DNA from: Sutcliffiella rhizosphaerae
Lineage (GTDB): Bacteria; Bacillota; Bacilli; Bacillales; Bacillaceae_I
Direction of reading: 5' to 3'
Assembly: GCF_917563925.1 (NCBI RefSeq)
Contig: NZ_CAKJTJ010000003.1
Location: 1-64,000 of the forward strand
DNA length: 64,000 nt
Position 1 is the stretch's first letter; every line of letters starts with the position of its first letter. Made by a program: the position numbers and the translations under genes. The notes under the pieces were generated by a model. The model searched no databases. It saw only the letters and a program-made list of their open reading frames with translations, and had not been told where the DNA came from. This document shows, one piece after another, positions 9,146 to 17,838 of the stretch.

Positions 9146-9892
9146 ATGAAGGTAAATTACTCTCCATTAGGAGATAAGGGTATACAATTACTTTTTGATA
9201 CAAAAATTTCGAAACAAACAAATAGACAAATAAGAGTTTTTTCAGATTACCTTAAGAAAAACGCAATCCCTGGAATCGAGGAAATGGTCCCAGCCTATAC
9301 AACATTGACCATCTTTTATCTTCCTGAAAAAATATCTTACCAATCATTGGTGGATAAATTGGAGAAGATAAAAGAGGCAGTTCAATGGGAAGATATTGGA
9401 AAATCATACACAGTATTTGAAATTCCTACGTTGTACGGAGGAGAAGTAGGACCAGATATAGCGGAGGTTGCAAGTTATAACGGGTTGACAGAGGAAGAAG
9501 TGATTAAGCTTCATACTTCTGCAGACTATCTTATCTATATGATGGGATTTGTGCCAGGTTTCCCTTATCTTGGGGGCATGGATCCGAAGTTAACCACACC
9601 TCGCAGAGAGAATCCAAGGTCGAAAATTGAAGCAGGTTCTGTTGGTATAGCAGGAGAACAAACAGGTGTATATCCATTAGAAACACCTGGTGGATGGCAA
9701 ATTATCGGGCAGACTCCCATACCATTGTACAATCCCGAAAAAGAGGATCCTATTCTGCTCTCAGCAGGTAACTACCTGCGTTTTGTTCCAATCGATAAAA
9801 AAGAATTTGGCGAAATTAAAGAAGCAGTTGAAAAAGGGGAGTACCAAGTAAAGAAAGTAGTCAAGGAGGGAGAGCCTGATGAAATCAGTTGA
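9146..9892 (+). CDS. pxpB: 5-oxoprolinase subunit PxpB (KipI)
   Basis: A 248-residue cytoplasmic subunit of the ATP-dependent 5-oxoprolinase PxpABC, which opens 5-oxoproline to glutamate. The family signature GFVPGFPYLGGMDPKL (about 131-146) and GSVGIAGEQTGVYPLETPGGW (168-188) are clear. In B. subtilis the homologue KipI also inhibits the sporulation kinase KinA, so a regulatory side role is possible. AAGGAGG precedes the ATG. Its last 14 bases overlap pxpA, which indicates translational coupling. Confidence 0.93.
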   Translation: MKVNYSPLGDKGIQLLFDTKISKQTNRQIRVFSDYLKKNAIPGIEEMVPAYTTLTIFYLPEKISYQSLVDKLEKIKEAVQWEDIGKSYTVFEIPTLYGGEVGPDIAEVASYNGLTEEEVIKLHTSADYLIYMMGFVPGFPYLGGMDPKLTTPRRENPRSKIEAGSVGIAGEQTGVYPLETPGGWQIIGQTPIPLYNPEKEDPILLSAGNYLRFVPIDKKEFGEIKEAVEKGEYQVKKVVKEGEPDEIS

Positions 9893-10652
9893 TTTAAACA
9901 GTGATTTAGGAGAAAGCTTTGGAATATATACGATCGGAAATGATCAAGAAGTGTTGAAGTATATATCATCTGCAAATGTGGCGTGTGGGTATCATGCTGG
10001 TGATCATAACGTATTACTTCACACAGTGAAGGCTGCGACAGAACTCGGTGTTTCCATTGGGGCACATCCAGGTTTTCCAGATCTAGCAGGCTTTGGACGC
10101 CGTGAACTCAATATGCATCCTAGTGAAATATATAACCTAATAGTCTATCAAATTGGTGCCATTCAAGCGGCTGCGACGGTTCACGGTACGAAAGTAAACC
10201 ATGTGAAGCCGCATGGTGCACTATACAATCTTGCTTCAAAAAATGAACGGATTGCCACTGCTATTGCCAAAGCCATTTATCACGTCAATCCCGAGTTGAT
10301 TCTGTTTGGACTTGCTGGAAGTCAGCTTGTTAAGGCAGGACAACGTGCAGGCTTACAGGTTGCATCTGAAGTTTTTGCAGACAGAACCTATCAACCAGAT
10401 GGAACACTTACCCCTAGAAGCGAACAAAATGCAATGATCCATGATGAAGATGTTGCTGTAGAAAGAGTGTTAAGAATGGTAAACGAAGGGAAAGTAACTG
10501 CTGTAGATGGGCAAGACATTGCTATTAAGGCAGATACCATCTGTGTACATGGGGACGAACCGAAAGCTCTGGATTTTGTAAAAAAGTTAAGAGAGAAATT
10601 ATTAGCTGAAAAAGTAACAATCAAGCCTTTTGGAGAGAATGCTCATGGCTAA
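9879..10652 (+). CDS. pxpA: 5-oxoprolinase subunit PxpA (YcsF/LamB family)
   Basis: A 257-residue LamB/YcsF family protein. The N-terminal VDLNSDLGESFG and ANVACGYHAGDH motifs, HPGFPDLAGFGRR at about 63-75, and VKPHGALYN at about 109-117 are all characteristic. It acts with PxpB and PxpC in ATP-dependent cleavage of 5-oxoproline. GGAGGGAG lies about 7 nt upstream of the start, inside pxpB. It overlaps pxpC by 8 nt. Confidence 0.95.
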   Translation: MKSVDLNSDLGESFGIYTIGNDQEVLKYISSANVACGYHAGDHNVLLHTVKAATELGVSIGAHPGFPDLAGFGRRELNMHPSEIYNLIVYQIGAIQAAATVHGTKVNHVKPHGALYNLASKNERIATAIAKAIYHVNPELILFGLAGSQLVKAGQRAGLQVASEVFADRTYQPDGTLTPRSEQNAMIHDEDVAVERVLRMVNEGKVTAVDGQDIAIKADTICVHGDEPKALDFVKKLREKLLAEKVTIKPFGENAHG

Positions 10653-11589
10653 ACCATTACTAAAAGTCCTTAAACCAGGACTCCTTACTACTATTCAAGA
10701 TAAAGGGAGAATGGGATTGCAAGAGTATGGTGTCGTTGTCTCGGGAGCAATGGACATATTTTCCCTCCAAATCGGAAATATACTTGTGGGAAATGACAGG
10801 TATGAAGCTGGACTTGAAGTTACGCTGATGGGACCAGAACTGGAAGCACTAGACAATCTGGTGATTGCTATTTGTGGAGGGAATCTGTCTCCAAAAGTGA
10901 ATGGGAAGAGTGTCCCGATGTGGAAAAGCTTCCAAGTCAAAAAGGGAGAGTTGATTGAATTTGGTAGACCAATAGATGGTGCACGAGCCTATATTTGTGT
11001 GGCTGGTGGTTTCGATCTTCCAGAAGTAATGGGAAGTAAATCCACCTATATCAAAGCAAAAGTAGGCGGCATTAACGGTCGTGCTCTCGAAAAAAATGAT
11101 ATTCTACATGGAAACGGCGGCAATGAGGCAAAATCGGGGCGGGCGCTACATCCTAGAGAAATCCCAAGCTATTTAAAAGAAATGGAAATAAGGGTGTGCT
11201 TAGGCCCTCACCATGAGGATTTTACATCCAATGGGTTAGAAACGTTTCTCTCTTCCACGTATGAAATAACGCCGCAGTCAGATCGGATGGGCTACCGAAT
11301 GAAAGGGAAGAAGCTTGAGCATCACTCCTCTGCTGATATTATTTCTGAAGCCATCCCTCTTGGGGGAATTCAAGTTCCTTCAGATGGACAACCAATTATT
11401 CTAATGGCAGACAGACAGACCACAGGCGGTTATACAAGAATAGCAACCGTTATTTCTGTTGATATTCCTTTGCTTGCACAAGCTCCCCCTGGTACAAAAA
11501 TTCGTTTTCAAAAAGTAACAATAGAGGAAGCACAACAGCTTTATTTGAAAAAAAACAAGCTTTTAAGTATATTAGAAAAGATCAAATAA
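10645..11589 (+). CDS. pxpC: 5-oxoprolinase subunit PxpC (KipA, biotin-dependent carboxylase-like domain)
   Basis: A 314-residue protein of the KipA/urea amidolyase-related family, third subunit of 5-oxoprolinase. Diagnostic stretches are VLKPGLLTTIQDKGRMGLQ at the N-terminus, GAMDIFSLQIGN, and MADRQTTGGYTRIATV near residue 255. In-frame upstream starts at 10630 and 10639 exist; ATG 10645 has GGAGAG 7 nt before it and is preferred. It is the last gene of the operon, which ends in a hairpin. The kipR regulator found in B. subtilis is absent here. Confidence 0.93.
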   Translation: MAKPLLKVLKPGLLTTIQDKGRMGLQEYGVVVSGAMDIFSLQIGNILVGNDRYEAGLEVTLMGPELEALDNLVIAICGGNLSPKVNGKSVPMWKSFQVKKGELIEFGRPIDGARAYICVAGGFDLPEVMGSKSTYIKAKVGGINGRALEKNDILHGNGGNEAKSGRALHPREIPSYLKEMEIRVCLGPHHEDFTSNGLETFLSSTYEITPQSDRMGYRMKGKKLEHHSSADIISEAIPLGGIQVPSDGQPIILMADRQTTGGYTRIATVISVDIPLLAQAPPGTKIRFQKVTIEEAQQLYLKKNKLLSILEKIK

Positions 11590-11593
11590 TGAC

Positions 11594-11638
11594 GAGCCTG
11601 CATCATCGTAATTTATTACATGGTCAGGCTCCTTTTTT
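11594..11638 (+). terminator. rho-independent terminator of the pxp operon
   Basis: GAGCCTG and CAGGCTC arms flank a 24-nt loop, followed by CTTTTTT. Confidence 0.85.
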
Positions 11639-11675
11639 GTTGGAATAGTACGGTTGTTTGGAGGCATGAGGAAAA

Positions 11676-12602
11676 ATGAAGATAGAAAACATTCTTGTTA
11701 CAGGTAGGATTTATCAAGAATTAAAAGAGTTGATACCTCAAAGAGTAGATAAAAACATGCTTTTTCTCCCGGAGAAAAACGTAAAAGCTGAAGATCTAGA
11801 GTGGGCAGATGCCTATGTAGCTTTCCAACCGACTGCTAATTTCCATTTTGGAAACTTGAAATGGGTCCATTCTCTAGGTGCAGGTGTAGATCGTTATTTG
11901 GATTTGCCTTCTTGGAAATCAGATGTGCTGCTTACGAGAACCATTACCTCTTTTGGTCAAAGAATTGGAGAATTTGTTCTTAGTCATATTCTACATGATC
12001 TTCAACACCACAAGAAGTTTCAACAGCAACAACTAACAAAAAAGTGGCAGGTTGAGCCGCCAAAATTATTATGTGATATTAATGTAATCATTTATGGGAC
12101 AGGTGAAATCGGTCAGGAGGTCGCAAGAATACTCTCGTTCTTTAATGTGACTGTCTATGGCATTTCCATAAGCGGTGAAGCTATAAAACATTTTAGTAAG
12201 GTAATGAAATCGGCAGATCGAGCTTTATTACAACAGGTGGATTACGTTATTAATACGTTACCTTTAACCCCTATGACGAATCATTTTTTTGACAGCACTT
12301 TTTTTGAAGTATTATGGGATACGACATTTATCAATGTGGGCAGGGGTATGTCTGTTCAAGTAGAAGATTTGTTAAGAGCATTGGAAAAAGGATATGTTAA
12401 AAGGGCTGTACTGGATGTTTTTGAAATCGAACCTTTGCCATCTGAAAGCCCATTATGGACACATTCAAAGATTACCATCACACCGCATATATCTGCCATA
12501 ACGACACCTGAAGAAGCAGTTGAGTGCTTTTTACAAACATTACAGGACGTAGAAAACGAACAATTGCCGAAAAATTCTGTGGACTTACAGAAAAACTACT
12601 AA
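11676..12602 (+). CDS. D-isomer-specific 2-hydroxyacid dehydrogenase
   Basis: A 308-residue NAD(P)-dependent dehydrogenase. The Rossmann motif IYGTGEIGQEVARIL begins near residue 138. The catalytic triad of the family is visible as Arg in NVGRGMSV, Glu in FEIEPLP and His in TPHISA. It reduces a 2-keto acid to a D-2-hydroxy acid or the reverse. It resembles the Bacillus group related to phosphoglycerate/glyoxylate reductases, so the substrate is not assignable. It lies alone between the pxp terminator and the iron promoter. Confidence 0.88.
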   Translation: MKIENILVTGRIYQELKELIPQRVDKNMLFLPEKNVKAEDLEWADAYVAFQPTANFHFGNLKWVHSLGAGVDRYLDLPSWKSDVLLTRTITSFGQRIGEFVLSHILHDLQHHKKFQQQQLTKKWQVEPPKLLCDINVIIYGTGEIGQEVARILSFFNVTVYGISISGEAIKHFSKVMKSADRALLQQVDYVINTLPLTPMTNHFFDSTFFEVLWDTTFINVGRGMSVQVEDLLRALEKGYVKRAVLDVFEIEPLPSESPLWTHSKITITPHISAITTPEEAVECFLQTLQDVENEQLPKNSVDLQKNY

Positions 12603-12682
12603 TTGTGTTAAATCAAATTTCTACAATGTTCCACGTGAAACGCTAAATATTTCATGAATTTTATTAAACTTTAAAAAAAGCA

Positions 12683-12738
12683 TTGACTTGATAATGATTA
12701 TCATTAAAATAGTAATTGAGAGTGATTATCATTTTGGT
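12683..12738 (+). promoter_or_regulatory. Fur-controlled promoter of the ferric iron importer
   Basis: A sigma-A promoter TTGACT (12683-12688) - 16 nt - TAAAAT (12705-12710). The spacer is filled by a near-perfect Fur box, GATAATGATTATCATTA, at 12690-12706. A second Fur-like half-palindrome (GTGATTATCATTTTGG) follows at about 12722-12737. Iron-loaded Fur here would block RNA polymerase. Confidence 0.9.
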
Positions 12739-12758
12739 TTACATAAGGAGTGTCAAAA

Positions 12759-13865
12759 ATGAAGAAATTTACTTTGTTAAGTCTTATGCTTGCTTTTATG
12801 CTAGCGTTAACAGGCTGCATAAGTAGCATTAATAATAACGGAAATGGAAATGCAAGTGGAAATACACCAACTGAAAACACTGATGAAGATCAAGCAACAG
12901 ATGAGCAAGAGGCAGGCGAAGTTAATTTATATACAAGCCGTCACTACGAAACAGATCAAGCACTTTACAAGAAGTTCGAAGAGGAAACCGGAATTAAAGT
13001 CAATGTAGTGGAAGGTAAAGGCGAAGAGTTAATGGAACGCCTTAGCATCGAAGGGGATGCAACAGAAGCGGACGTTTATATTACTGCAGATGCAGGTAAC
13101 CTTCACCAAGCAAAAGAAAGAGAATTATTACAGGCCGTAGAGAGTGACGTATTGGGAGCAAACATTCCTGAAAAGCTTCGTGACGAAGACAATCAGTGGT
13201 TTGGTTTGACAAAGCGCGCACGTGTTATTGTCTATGCAAAAGACCGTGTGAATCCGGAAGAGCTTTCCACATATGAAGCATTAACTCAACCAGAGTGGAA
13301 AGACCGTTTAGTAGTTCGTTCTTCCGAGAATATGTATAACATGTCTTTATTGGCATCTTTCATTGACATCATGGGCAGAGATGAAGCAAAAGAATGGGCA
13401 CAAGGCATTGCTGATAACATGGCACGTGACCCAGAAGGGGGCGACCGCGACCAAGCTAAAGCGGTAGTAGCTGGAGAAGCAGACGTTGCCATTATGAACA
13501 CATACTACATTGGCGTGATGCTGAATGGAACAGATGCCGAAGAAAAGAAAGTAGCAGAAAACGTGGGAGTTTTCTTCCCGAACCAAGACACAACAGGTAC
13601 ACACATCAACATTAGTGGTGCGGGTGTAACAAAGCATGCTAAAAACAAGGAAAATGCCATCAAGTTTATCGAATTCCTTAGCGGGGAAGAAGCCCAAGGA
13701 CAATTCGCAGAAGCAAACTCAGAGTATCCTGTTAATGCAAATGTAGAACCCTCCGAACTCCTCAAATCATGGGGTGAATTCAAGGAACAAGAAATTAACT
13801 TATCTGTTTTAGGAAAAAACCAACAAGAATCCATCAAAATCTTCAATGAAGTAGGCTGGAAATAA
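12759..13865 (+). CDS. ferric iron ABC transporter substrate-binding lipoprotein (FbpA/FutA type)
   Basis: A 368-residue lipoprotein. Its signal peptide ends in a lipobox (ALTGC at about 17-21), followed by a Gly/Asn/Thr-rich linker and an acidic spacer. The mature part starts VNLYTSRHYETDQALYKKFEEETG, the hallmark of periplasmic-type ferric-ion binding proteins, with NTYYIGVM carrying the paired tyrosines used to bind Fe3+. It delivers Fe3+ to the permease at 14301. ATG 12759 has AAGGAG 8 nt upstream; an alternative GTG at 12750 overlaps that site. A 435-bp gap with 21-bp repeats separates it from its permease. Confidence 0.92.
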   Translation: MKKFTLLSLMLAFMLALTGCISSINNNGNGNASGNTPTENTDEDQATDEQEAGEVNLYTSRHYETDQALYKKFEEETGIKVNVVEGKGEELMERLSIEGDATEADVYITADAGNLHQAKERELLQAVESDVLGANIPEKLRDEDNQWFGLTKRARVIVYAKDRVNPEELSTYEALTQPEWKDRLVVRSSENMYNMSLLASFIDIMGRDEAKEWAQGIADNMARDPEGGDRDQAKAVVAGEADVAIMNTYYIGVMLNGTDAEEKKVAENVGVFFPNQDTTGTHINISGAGVTKHAKNKENAIKFIEFLSGEEAQGQFAEANSEYPVNANVEPSELLKSWGEFKEQEINLSVLGKNQQESIKIFNEVGWK

Positions 13866-13964
13866 GGAAAGCGGATGGCGGCTTGTCAGAATTGCTTAGC
13901 AAGATGCCTTAGATGCGGCGTATAAACTTCGATTAGTAGTATGATCTGACGCTGGACACTGGAT

Positions 13965-14090
13965 ATCGATGGAAACGATGTTTTTATCGACGAAAGTGGG
14001 GAACAAATCGACGAAAGCGGGCAATTTATCGACGGTAACCTTGTGAATATCGACGAAAATGAGGGCGATATCGACGGCTCGACAAATTCT
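13965..14090. repeat. cluster A of 21-bp period repeats (core ATCGACGAAA)
   Basis: The core ATCGA starts at 13965, 13986, 14007, 14028, 14049 and 14070, exactly 21 bp apart. The core ATCGACGAAA is conserved and the remaining 11 bp vary. The period equals two DNA turns, or seven codons (IDES/IDGN-type heptads on +, VDK/VDL-type heptads on -). No start codon or ribosome site supports translation. The reverse complement core matches cluster B at 32378. Confidence 0.9.
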
Positions 14091-14250
14091 GACTGAATAT
14101 GCGACCGACCCAGCTTTCCGTTTTACCCCCTGTGCCATCGTGCATACGGTTAAACCTAACTAATCGCCAATCCATCATAATTTGTGAACAAGCTATGAAC
14201 CGAAGCACATCTGAATAGTGCATTCGGTTCTATTAATTTGTCAGACTATA

Positions 14251-14279
14251 TTCCATTTGAGAATGATTTTCGTTATAAT
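14251..14279 (+). promoter_or_regulatory. Fur box and -10 element before the iron permease gene
   Basis: A Fur-like sequence GAGAATGATTTTCGTTATA (about 14259-14277) overlaps a TATAAT -10 box (14274-14279). The -35 box is weak. This gives the permease and ATPase genes their own iron-responsive transcription, independent of the binding-protein gene. Confidence 0.7.
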
Positions 14280-14300
14280 TTAGACTGATGGGTTTTACGA

Positions 14301-15959
14301 ATGAAGGATGTGTCCTCTGTGAATCGGTTTCATTGGTCGAGAGTACGCCACAAAGGCTGGGCTCTTGCAAGCATTATTTTCATAACGATTATTTTAATAC
14401 CAAATATATTAATTGCTGTTGAATTCTTTACAGAAGGCAACGAAAATTGGCTGCATATTAAAGAATACCTTTTAAAGGACTATCTTCAAAATTCAGTGGT
14501 GATTATTCTATTTACCGCACTTGCTACCATGCTCATCGGAACAAGTTTGGCATGGCTGATTACGATTTATGATTTCCCGTTAAGAAATTTTTTAAAGTGG
14601 GCATTAATACTTCCGTTAGCCATTCCACCATACATTGCTGCCTATACGTTCCATGGCATCTTGAACTATACAGGTGTTATTCAAACAACTTTGCGTAATT
14701 CTTTTGATATTCAGGTGAACCAATCCTATTTCAATATCATGAGTATTCATGGAGCAATTTTCATCTTTACAGTTACACTTTTTCCGTATGTGTATGCCAT
14801 TACAAGAAGCTTTTTCCAAAGTCTATCAGCTTCTGTTTTAGAGAATGCGAGATTGCTTGGAGGCAATGATATTGACACCTTTTTTAGGGTGGCAATGCCG
14901 ATATCAAGGGCTGCTATTGTAGGTAGTGTGACACTAGTAATTTTAGAAGTACTGAATGATTATGGGGTGACGAGCTATTTCGGCATTCAAACGGTAAGTA
15001 CGGCAATTTTTAGAACGTGGTATGGCATGATGGACTTGGATTCGGCATTGAAGCTTGCCGGCACACTCATGATTATTGTCATGTTTGTGTTAGTTTTAGA
15101 GAGAGTGCTAAGAGGAAGAAAGAAATTTTATGATCCTTCCTCTAAAATTCGTCCGATACAGCCGAAAAAGCTTACTGGGGCGAAAGCTTGGGGTGTATTT
15201 GCGTATTGTTTTGGTATTTTTACACTTGCTTTTATTATCCCAATGCTGCAGCTATTACGCTGGGCATTCATGACATATGAAAAAGTATTCAATGCACAAT
15301 TCATTACACTTGCGAAAAACTCTGTGTTGGTTGCCACGATTGCATCAAGTTTAATTATTATCATTGCACTGATTATTTCTAATTACACGCGCTTACAGCC
15401 AGGAATGTTCACAAAGGTAATCTCAAGAGTCACAACGCTTGGATACTCGATTCCAGGTGCAGCAATTGCGATTGCCGTAATCACCATTTTTATGTCACTG
15501 GATCAATACATCGTGTCTATTTTGGCACAATTCAATTTAAAACCGGAATTTGTCTTACGGACAACGCTCGTCATGTTAATTTTTGCGTATGTCATCCGGT
15601 TTTTAGCGATTGGATTTAATAATATTGAAGCTGGTTTTGAAAAGGTGGGGAACCGTTATTCTGAAACGTCAAGAATGCTTGGTGCCTCCACTATAAGGAC
15701 GTTTTTCCTTGTCGATCTACCTTTATTAAGAGGGGCTATTGCCAGCGGATTTATTTTAGTATTTGTGGATATTCTAAAAGAATTACCGTTAACTTTATTT
15801 TTACAGCCATTTAATTTTCCTACACTTGCCACACAGGCTTTTAAATTTGCTAATGACGAACGGGTCCAAGAAGCTTCCATCGCTTCTCTGATGATTATCT
15901 TCATTAGTGCGCTATGTATTTTCATTTTTCATCGCGTACTAGATAAGGGGGCAAACTGA
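14301..15959 (+). CDS. ferric iron ABC transporter permease (FbpB type, fused double permease)
   Basis: A 552-residue membrane protein with two tandem BPD-type permease domains and about twelve helices. The EAA loops are visible as LENARLLGGNDIDTFFRVAMPI (near residue 181) and SETSRMLGASTIRTFFLVDLPL (near residue 455). This fused architecture is typical of Fe3+ permeases. It partners the ATPase at 15959, with which it overlaps by one base (TGATG), and the binding protein at 12759. The start is uncertain: ATG 14301 lacks a clear ribosome site, whereas AAGGATG lies before an in-frame GTG at 14319. Confidence 0.9.
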   Translation: MKDVSSVNRFHWSRVRHKGWALASIIFITIILIPNILIAVEFFTEGNENWLHIKEYLLKDYLQNSVVIILFTALATMLIGTSLAWLITIYDFPLRNFLKWALILPLAIPPYIAAYTFHGILNYTGVIQTTLRNSFDIQVNQSYFNIMSIHGAIFIFTVTLFPYVYAITRSFFQSLSASVLENARLLGGNDIDTFFRVAMPISRAAIVGSVTLVILEVLNDYGVTSYFGIQTVSTAIFRTWYGMMDLDSALKLAGTLMIIVMFVLVLERVLRGRKKFYDPSSKIRPIQPKKLTGAKAWGVFAYCFGIFTLAFIIPMLQLLRWAFMTYEKVFNAQFITLAKNSVLVATIASSLIIIIALIISNYTRLQPGMFTKVISRVTTLGYSIPGAAIAIAVITIFMSLDQYIVSILAQFNLKPEFVLRTTLVMLIFAYVIRFLAIGFNNIEAGFEKVGNRYSETSRMLGASTIRTFFLVDLPLLRGAIASGFILVFVDILKELPLTLFLQPFNFPTLATQAFKFANDERVQEASIASLMIIFISALCIFIFHRVLDKGAN

Positions 15960-16636
15960 TGTATATTCAAATAAGAGATTTGCAATTCCAATATAAAAAC
16001 ACGAATAAAAGTACGCTCGATCATATTCAAGTGGATATTGAGCGTGGGGAAATTGTCTCGATTCTTGGAAAAAGTGGTAGCGGGAAGAGTACTTTGTTAC
16101 GTATTATTGCAGGATTAGAGGATCCGACTGGTGGGAGTATGGTCGTAAATGGCCAGGTAATCTTTGATAAAAAAACCTTCATCGCTCCTGAAAAAAGGGG
16201 AATTGGTGTTGTATTCCAAGATTATGCGTTGTTTCCTCACATGACTGTTGCACAAAATGTTAAGTACGGATTGCGAAAAATGAATAGAAAGCAAAAGCAG
16301 GATCGTTTGGAGGAAATGCTTTCACTAATTAACCTAGTGGATTATGGTCATCGTTATCCATACGAGCTAAGTGGCGGACAGCAACAACGTGTGGCTCTTG
16401 CACGTGCTCTCGCTCCGTCACCTTCCTTACTGCTTCTTGATGAGCCATTTAGTAACCTGGATGCTCACTTGCAAGAAAAAATTCGTGATGAATTAAAGGA
16501 AATCCTCAAAAAAACCGGCATTACTTCGGTTTTTGTAACACATGATTTCGCAGATGCAAAAGCTATTGCTGACCGTATCCTTTATATTGATGAAGGACAG
16601 CTGGTCAACAGAGCCTGCGACCTTGTGATGAGTTAA
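15959..16636 (+). CDS. ferric iron ABC transporter ATP-binding protein (FbpC type)
   Basis: A 225-residue ABC ATPase. The Walker A motif is GKSGSGKS (about 36-43), with a Q-loop at FQDYALFPH, the signature ELSGGQQQR, Walker B LLLLDEPFSNLD and the switch His in FVTHD. At 225 residues it lacks the extra C-terminal regulatory domain of the longer Fe3+ ATPases. It energises the permease encoded just before it. The coupling by TGATG suggests strict co-translation. Confidence 0.9.
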   Translation: MYIQIRDLQFQYKNTNKSTLDHIQVDIERGEIVSILGKSGSGKSTLLRIIAGLEDPTGGSMVVNGQVIFDKKTFIAPEKRGIGVVFQDYALFPHMTVAQNVKYGLRKMNRKQKQDRLEEMLSLINLVDYGHRYPYELSGGQQQRVALARALAPSPSLLLLDEPFSNLDAHLQEKIRDELKEILKKTGITSVFVTHDFADAKAIADRILYIDEGQLVNRACDLVMS

Positions 16637-16785
16637 TCTCTAACGGGATTACAATTTGGACAAGTCCACCAGTGCATTTTATGAAGACATTTCTTATCAA
16701 GTTTTCGACTTGTTTTTGCCCTCATAAAGCTAATGAAGCCAGCTTTGCCCGTGATTCCATCTAATTCTTGTCTTAAAAGAAAACC

Positions 16786-16836
16786 AAAAAAGTCTGATCC
16801 AAGCTCGACCAAGCGAGCAGGAATCAGACTTTTTTA
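16786..16836. terminator. bidirectional terminator between convergent iron operons
   Basis: AAAAAAGTCTGAT and ATCAGACTTTTTT arms surround an inner GCTCG/CGAGC stem, so both strands read a hairpin plus T-run. It serves the + ATPase gene and the - permease gene, whose stop codon it touches. Confidence 0.93.
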
Positions 16837-17838
16837 TTTTTTCAGCAATAAATACATAAAATAAGGCGCGCCGATTAATGCGACCATTACTCCAGCTGGA
16901 ATACCCACTGCAAGTAAGTTCCGTCCTAAAGTATCTGCAAACAACAGCAGCCAGCCACCTATCAATATAGCTACAGGTATAAATAATTGATTTCGTGGTC
17001 CTACTAATGCTTTTGCCATATGAGGAGCCATCAGTCCAACAAAGGCTATTCCACCTGTCACCGATACAGCAGAAGCTGCTAAAGCAACTGCTGTGAGCAT
17101 CAACACGACTCGTTCTTTTTCAATAGATACGCCTACTCCAATCGCGACAGGCTCACTCATTCCAAGTAAATTTAGGCGATTTGCTTTGTAAAGCGAAAAT
17201 GGTACTAGCACAATCAACCAAGGCAATAGGGCAATTATAAACGGCCAATCTGTTCCCCAAATGTTGCCTGCCAACCACTGCGCAATAAAGTCCACTTTCA
17301 CTTTTTCAGCAGATGATATGAGAATAATCATGAGTCCGGACAGTGCCATTGAAAAACCGACCCCAACCAGTACTAAACGGACAGGCTGTAGACCCGTACT
17401 TCTCTGATAGGATGCAAGATAAATACAAACAGATGTAACAAGTGCACCGAGAAAAGCAACCATTGGAAGGACATAAACAAAGTTACCAGCATTAATAGGT
17501 ACATATAAAAAGAATACGGCGACTGCTACCCCTGCCCCTGCATTAATCCCAATAATACCTGGGTCCGCTAAGTCATTACGGGTAACTCCCTGCAAAATAG
17601 CTCCTGATAAAGCGAGTGCCATACCCGCAAGCAGAGTAATGAGGATACGTGGCAGCCTAATAGAAAATAAGACAAATTCCTCTTTAAAGTCACCTTGACC
17701 TAGGATTGTTGGAATAAGGCGGTCAAAGGAAAGAGAAGATGGACCTATACTTATTCCAATGATAGAGGTAACAATAATTAAAATAGAAAAAGCTAGTAGA
17801 GTAATACGCTGCTTCTTAATAATGGACGAATGAATCAT
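16834..17838 (-). CDS. siderophore-iron ABC transporter permease, FecCD family (second)
   Basis: A 334-residue membrane protein of the FecCD/BtuC family with about nine to ten helices. The motifs RLPRILITLLAGMALALSGAILQG and NDLADPGIIGINAGAG near residues 47-95 are diagnostic, as is GGIAFVGLMAPHMAK near the C-terminus. It forms the channel with the permease at 17835. Start and stop overlap that gene by 4 nt (ATGA), and GGAGGG precedes it. It is the last gene of the operon. Confidence 0.93.
   Translation of the reverse strand: MIHSSIIKKQRITLLAFSILIIVTSIIGISIGPSSLSFDRLIPTILGQGDFKEEFVLFSIRLPRILITLLAGMALALSGAILQGVTRNDLADPGIIGINAGAGVAVAVFFLYVPINAGNFVYVLPMVAFLGALVTSVCIYLASYQRSTGLQPVRLVLVGVGFSMALSGLMIILISSAEKVKVDFIAQWLAGNIWGTDWPFIIALLPWLIVLVPFSLYKANRLNLLGMSEPVAIGVGVSIEKERVVLMLTAVALAASAVSVTGGIAFVGLMAPHMAKALVGPRNQLFIPVAILIGGWLLLFADTLGRNLLAVGIPAGVMVALIGAPYFMYLLLKK

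Larger units (their letters stand above)
13866..14300. other. intergenic gap inside the iron locus
   Basis: The 435 bp hold a 21-bp period repeat cluster (13965-14090) and a Fur-type promoter (14251-14279). No convincing gene was seen. The short minus-strand open frames across the repeats only reflect the 21-bp period. Confidence 0.7.

Noticed and set aside
13896-14138. Minus-strand open frame of about 80 codons across cluster A
   Set aside because: Its heptad pattern is explained by the 21-bp DNA period; no ribosome site, and both strands are equally open.
16633-16833. 66-codon minus-strand extension after the FecCD permease stop, ending HKMHWWTCPNCNPVRD
   Set aside because: In frame with the permease but beyond its TAA and across the strong bidirectional terminator; no start or ribosome site. 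The CxxC ending is curious but unsupported.
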